A stretch of 64,000 nt of DNA, from contig NZ_BALY01000005.1 in the NCBI RefSeq assembly GCF_000615445.1, positions 1 to 64,000 of the forward strand, given 5' to 3'. The notes beneath the pieces were generated by a model. That model did no database searches and was not told the origin of the DNA. It worked only from the letters and a program-made list of their open reading frames with translations. Numbering within the stretch: position 1 is the first letter of the stretch; each line of letters begins with the position of its first letter. The stretch comes from Lactobacillus hamsteri DSM 5661 = JCM 6256. GTDB lineage: Bacteria; Bacillota; Bacilli; Lactobacillales; Lactobacillaceae. The translations under genes and the position numbers were made by a program. This document shows positions 61,530 through 64,000 of this stretch, piece by piece.

Positions 61530-62156
61530 TTAATCATATAAAGTCTTCCAAGTATCGGCATGATGATATGCATCAAAACACATGGCAATCTGTTCTTTCG
61601 TATTACGTTCAACCGACAATTTGGGTAAATTATCTAATGCAAAATATCGGCACTCTTCTGTTTCATCGTTTGCCTGAAATTTACCATCAATTTCTTCACA
61701 TAGGAAAAAGGCCTTCATAATGTTCGTGACACGAATGGGCTTATTATGACGGTTGCGATCTTGAAGTGCAATTAACAAAATTGGCTTAACGTCACGGCCG
61801 GATTCTTCCCTTGCTTCTTTAACACAATTTTCTGAAACGGATAAATCGTAATCGTTCCAACCACCAGGGAGCGACCAATCTTGTGACATCCGTTCTTTGA
61901 CCATTAAAATTTTATTATTTTTAAAAATCGCAGCACGGGTTTCAATCTTAGGTGTTTGATAACCTTCGTCACCTGCAAACAATGTCTTCATTTTTTCAAG
62001 CGGAAGACCTGTTCTTTCAGCCATCATTTCTACAGCAATTTCACGAATTCGTGTGTAACGCTCACAGTCAAAAATATCTTTACCATATTCTAGTCCCGCT
62101 TGGGCTAAACTTTGGAGCTCAGCTGCCCAGTCAGTGAATTGATCATTTGTTTTCAT
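61530..62156 (-). CDS. NUDIX hydrolase (ADP-ribose pyrophosphatase-like)
   Basis: A 208-residue hydrolase of nucleoside-diphosphate compounds. An N-terminal helical extension (about 1-60, TDWAAELQSLAQAGLEYGKDIFDCERY) is of the Nudix_N_2 type. The NUDIX box is GGWNDYDLSVSENCVKEAREESG; the REESG core is complete, while the first glutamate position is L, which also occurs in this subgroup. The substrate is probably ADP-ribose or a related sugar nucleotide. It is a single gene with AAAGGACC-type ribosome site. Confidence 0.88.
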   Translation of the reverse strand: MKTNDQFTDWAAELQSLAQAGLEYGKDIFDCERYTRIREIAVEMMAERTGLPLEKMKTLFAGDEGYQTPKIETRAAIFKNNKILMVKERMSQDWSLPGGWNDYDLSVSENCVKEAREESGRDVKPILLIALQDRNRHNKPIRVTNIMKAFFLCEEIDGKFQANDETEECRYFALDNLPKLSVERNTKEQIAMCFDAYHHADTWKTLYD

Positions 62157-62265
62157 TTTAGTTGGTCCTTTCGCTTAATTTTCAATAGTTCCGTTAAAAT
62201 TCATTAATTCTCCTACTTAATTTGTATTAAAATTGAAATTATATCAATACCTAGAAAGTGAAAAT

Positions 62266-63414
62266 ATGAAAAAAAGATATATTTATTTAACGATCCTTAT
62301 CAGTATTTCCCTATTAATTAGCGGATGCACTAAGCAAAGAAACGAAAAAAAGAGAAACTCTACTAATATTCTAAAAATTCAAAAAAATAAAAAGAAACCT
62401 GATAAAGTTCAAAAAATACTCAACGCTATGTCCCTTGATGAAAAAATAGGTCAACTTTATTTTATTCATAGTAATGGAAACTTTTCGCAAACGAAAAATG
62501 AAATAAACAAATATCAACTAGGTGGAATCGCCTTATTTGGACCTGATTTTAAAGATCGTACTAAAGAAAAATTTCATAAAGAAATCAAAGACTATCAAAA
62601 AAATAGCCAGCACGGTTTATTCATCGGTACAGATCAAGAAGGTGGAACAGTCTCCAGGTTAAATACAAATCCCCAAATTACTGATCGAAGTTTTCCTAGT
62701 CCGCAAGAAATTTACCAAAAATCTGGTATTGCGGGAATTAAAAAAGAAAATTCCGAGGTTGCAAAACTTTTACATAAAAATGGGATTAATGTAAACTTCG
62801 CACCTGTTGCTGATGTAGCCAAAAATTCTAATAGTTTTATTTATCAGCGAACTTTAGGAAAAAGTTATCAAGAAACTGCCAATTATATTCCTATTGCAGT
62901 TAAGGCCATTCAAAGTCAAAATGTTGCTGCTACCTTAAAGCATTTCCCAGGCTATGGTGATGCTGGCGATACACATACTGGCTTTGCACAAATTAACAAG
63001 CCTTTCAATAAATACGAAGAAAATGATTTATTGCCATTTAGAGCGGGAATTAAAGCAAAAGTCGATAATATCATGATTTCACACATTATTATTAAAAATC
63101 TAGATGCTCAATATCCTGCATCCCTTTCACCACTCGTTCATCAATTTTTGCGTAAAAAGATGCATTATACTGGTTTAATTATGACTGATGATTTAGAAAT
63201 GGGCGCCATAACGCAATTTGCTCAAAAACATTCACTAAATGCGGATGTCTTAGCATTACAAGCTGGCAATGACATTTTATTAGGTGGAAATCCCTCAACC
63301 GGAATTCCAGCCATTAAAAAAGCCATTCATAATAAGCAAATCTCAATGAAACAAGTTAATCATTCCGTTTATCGCATTCTAAAGCTGAAACAAAAACTAC
63401 ATATTCTAAAATGA
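62266..63414 (+). CDS. Glycoside hydrolase family 3 lipoprotein (beta-N-acetylhexosaminidase, NagZ-like)
   Basis: Extracellular lipoprotein of 382 residues. The lipobox is LISGC (Cys18 counting from ATG 62266), followed by a K/N-rich linker. The GH3 domain has MSLDEKIGQLYFI, LFIGTDQEGGTVSRL, NFAPVADVA and the NagZ-type loop KHFPGYGDAGDTHTG, whose His/Asp pair acts as acid/base; the nucleophile Asp lies in MTDDLEMGAI. It likely trims N-acetylglucosamine from peptidoglycan fragments. The start at 62266 is preferred over the TTG at 62233, which lacks a ribosome site. Confidence 0.9.
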   Translation: MKKRYIYLTILISISLLISGCTKQRNEKKRNSTNILKIQKNKKKPDKVQKILNAMSLDEKIGQLYFIHSNGNFSQTKNEINKYQLGGIALFGPDFKDRTKEKFHKEIKDYQKNSQHGLFIGTDQEGGTVSRLNTNPQITDRSFPSPQEIYQKSGIAGIKKENSEVAKLLHKNGINVNFAPVADVAKNSNSFIYQRTLGKSYQETANYIPIAVKAIQSQNVAATLKHFPGYGDAGDTHTGFAQINKPFNKYEENDLLPFRAGIKAKVDNIMISHIIIKNLDAQYPASLSPLVHQFLRKKMHYTGLIMTDDLEMGAITQFAQKHSLNADVLALQAGNDILLGGNPSTGIPAIKKAIHNKQISMKQVNHSVYRILKLKQKLHILK

Positions 63415-63447
63415 AAAAAGCTTCTGGATTCTCCAGAAACTTTTTTA
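63413..63447. terminator. Bidirectional terminator
   Basis: The hairpin AAAAGCTTCTGGA / TCCAGAAACTTTT (mostly paired) is flanked by A and T tracts, between the convergent GH3 and SLAP genes. Confidence 0.8.
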
Positions 63448-63449
63448 TT

Positions 63450-64000
63450 TTAATCTTCAACTAATCGATCAACGTATTTCATTGATACCCATTGCTTTTC
63501 TGTACCAATACGGATCATTTCTTGGCCATTAACCCACTTAATAGCAATTACTTTCCAAGTTGTATTAGGATTAATAAACTTACCAGTAAAGTTACCATTT
63601 TCATCAATTAATGGAATCATTCCCGAAGTAGAAATAATATGTGCTATGCCTTTAAATGCCTGTTCATCAGTATTCTTTGGATCAGCCTTTACATATTTTT
63701 CTGGAAGCCATTGATCATTGGTTCCAATTCTGTAAAAAAGTTGTCCGTTAATCATCATTTGTTCTAATGCTTGCCAGTTAGTATTAGTAGCAATAGTTTG
63801 ACCTGTTTCTTGTCCTTGATTATTGTATAAATTTACACGCCAGTTGCGATTATGATTAATTACTGGAACGTAAACCTTTTTAACAACCGTTTGGTTATAA
63901 TTATTTATCTTCTTATTAGAAACTTTTTTAAGAATAATTCGATGTGAATCATTTTGATAATTCTTAGCAGGATTAGTATCTTTTACAGAATAACTAATAT
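63450..64000 (-). CDS. SLAP-domain surface protein, C-terminal part (continues beyond the window)
   Basis: The reading frame is open from the stop codon at 63450 to the window edge, at least 183 residues; the internal ATG at 63758 is not the start. Two SLAP (S-layer protein A-type) repeats are visible. The first is about VYVPVINHNRNWRVNLYN to WLPEKYVKAD, and the second TSGMIPLIDENGNFTGKF to WVSMKYVDRLVED. SLAP domains attach proteins to the lactobacillus cell wall without covalent linkage. The N-terminal function lies outside the window. Confidence 0.85.
   Translation of the reverse strand, partial: ISYSVKDTNPAKNYQNDSHRIILKKVSNKKINNYNQTVVKKVYVPVINHNRNWRVNLYNNQGQETGQTIATNTNWQALEQMMINGQLFYRIGTNDQWLPEKYVKADPKNTDEQAFKGIAHIISTSGMIPLIDENGNFTGKFINPNTTWKVIAIKWVNGQEMIRIGTEKQWVSMKYVDRLVED

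Overview
The window is AT-rich chromosomal DNA from a low-GC Gram-positive bacterium, almost certainly a Lactobacillus of the acidophilus/gasseri/johnsonii group. The evidence is a lactobacillus-type purine deoxyribosyltransferase, PepD, PepT and proline iminopeptidase, YSIRK/LPQTG mucus-adhesin-like proteins, a SLAP-domain protein, T-box leaders and strong AGGAGG ribosome sites. The species call is inference from protein flavour. I see no IS element, prophage, tRNA, rRNA or CRISPR array.

Layout. 1-7.1 kb: serS with its serine T-box, an acetyltransferase, a TVP38 membrane protein, an esterase, pdt, an aldehyde dehydrogenase and a frameshifted zinc-ribbon membrane protein. 7.2-13.4 kb: an MMPL exporter with long heptad repeats under a TetR regulator, a beta-lactamase-fold protein without its nucleophile, and CorA. 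13.5-19 kb: a ugp-type (glycerol-3-phosphate or glycerophosphodiester) ABC operon containing an RNase J-like metallo-hydrolase. 19.2-25.8 kb: pepD, an EndA-like nuclease, an exonuclease/BRCT protein, an atypical SIR2 protein, a broken DUF421 gene beside its DUF3290 partner, and pepT. 25.9-32.4 kb: two paralogous antigen I/II-like LPXTG adhesins with shared operator-like sites. 32.6-38.2 kb: pnuC with a structured leader, a frameshifted PAS protein whose tail carries three flavinylation-like motifs, an ABC exporter, an unrecognised repeat protein and proline iminopeptidase. 38.2-44 kb: a two-component system followed by two PepSY proteins, a MarR module and a third PepSY protein. 44-49.1 kb: efp, coaA, an SGNH hydrolase and an amino-acid ABC operon behind a tandem T-box whose specifier reads AUG (methionine). 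49.1-64 kb: helD (frameshifted), a split matrixin-like protease, a Bce-like ABC pair behind a 22-bp palindrome, a TcaA-like protein, a NERD-domain gene pair, an amidase-fold protein lacking zinc ligands, a NUDIX hydrolase, a NagZ-like lipoprotein and the end of a SLAP-domain surface protein.

Most genes are transcribed leftward in short operons bounded by clear hairpin terminators. Two themes recur. First, cell-envelope biology dominates: adhesins, PepSY proteins, TcaA, amidase, ABC/MMPL exporters and SLAP. Second, at least five genes are broken by what look like single-base indels (about 7,030; 33,795; 51,335; 52,131; 60,270). This means either recent decay or residual assembly error, so those genes should be read as possibly intact in the real organism. 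The most novel candidates are the PAS protein with triple D-x-x-S-G-A-T/S motifs and the GTGACA-N3-TGTCAC-type operator shared by the two adhesins and a PepSY gene.
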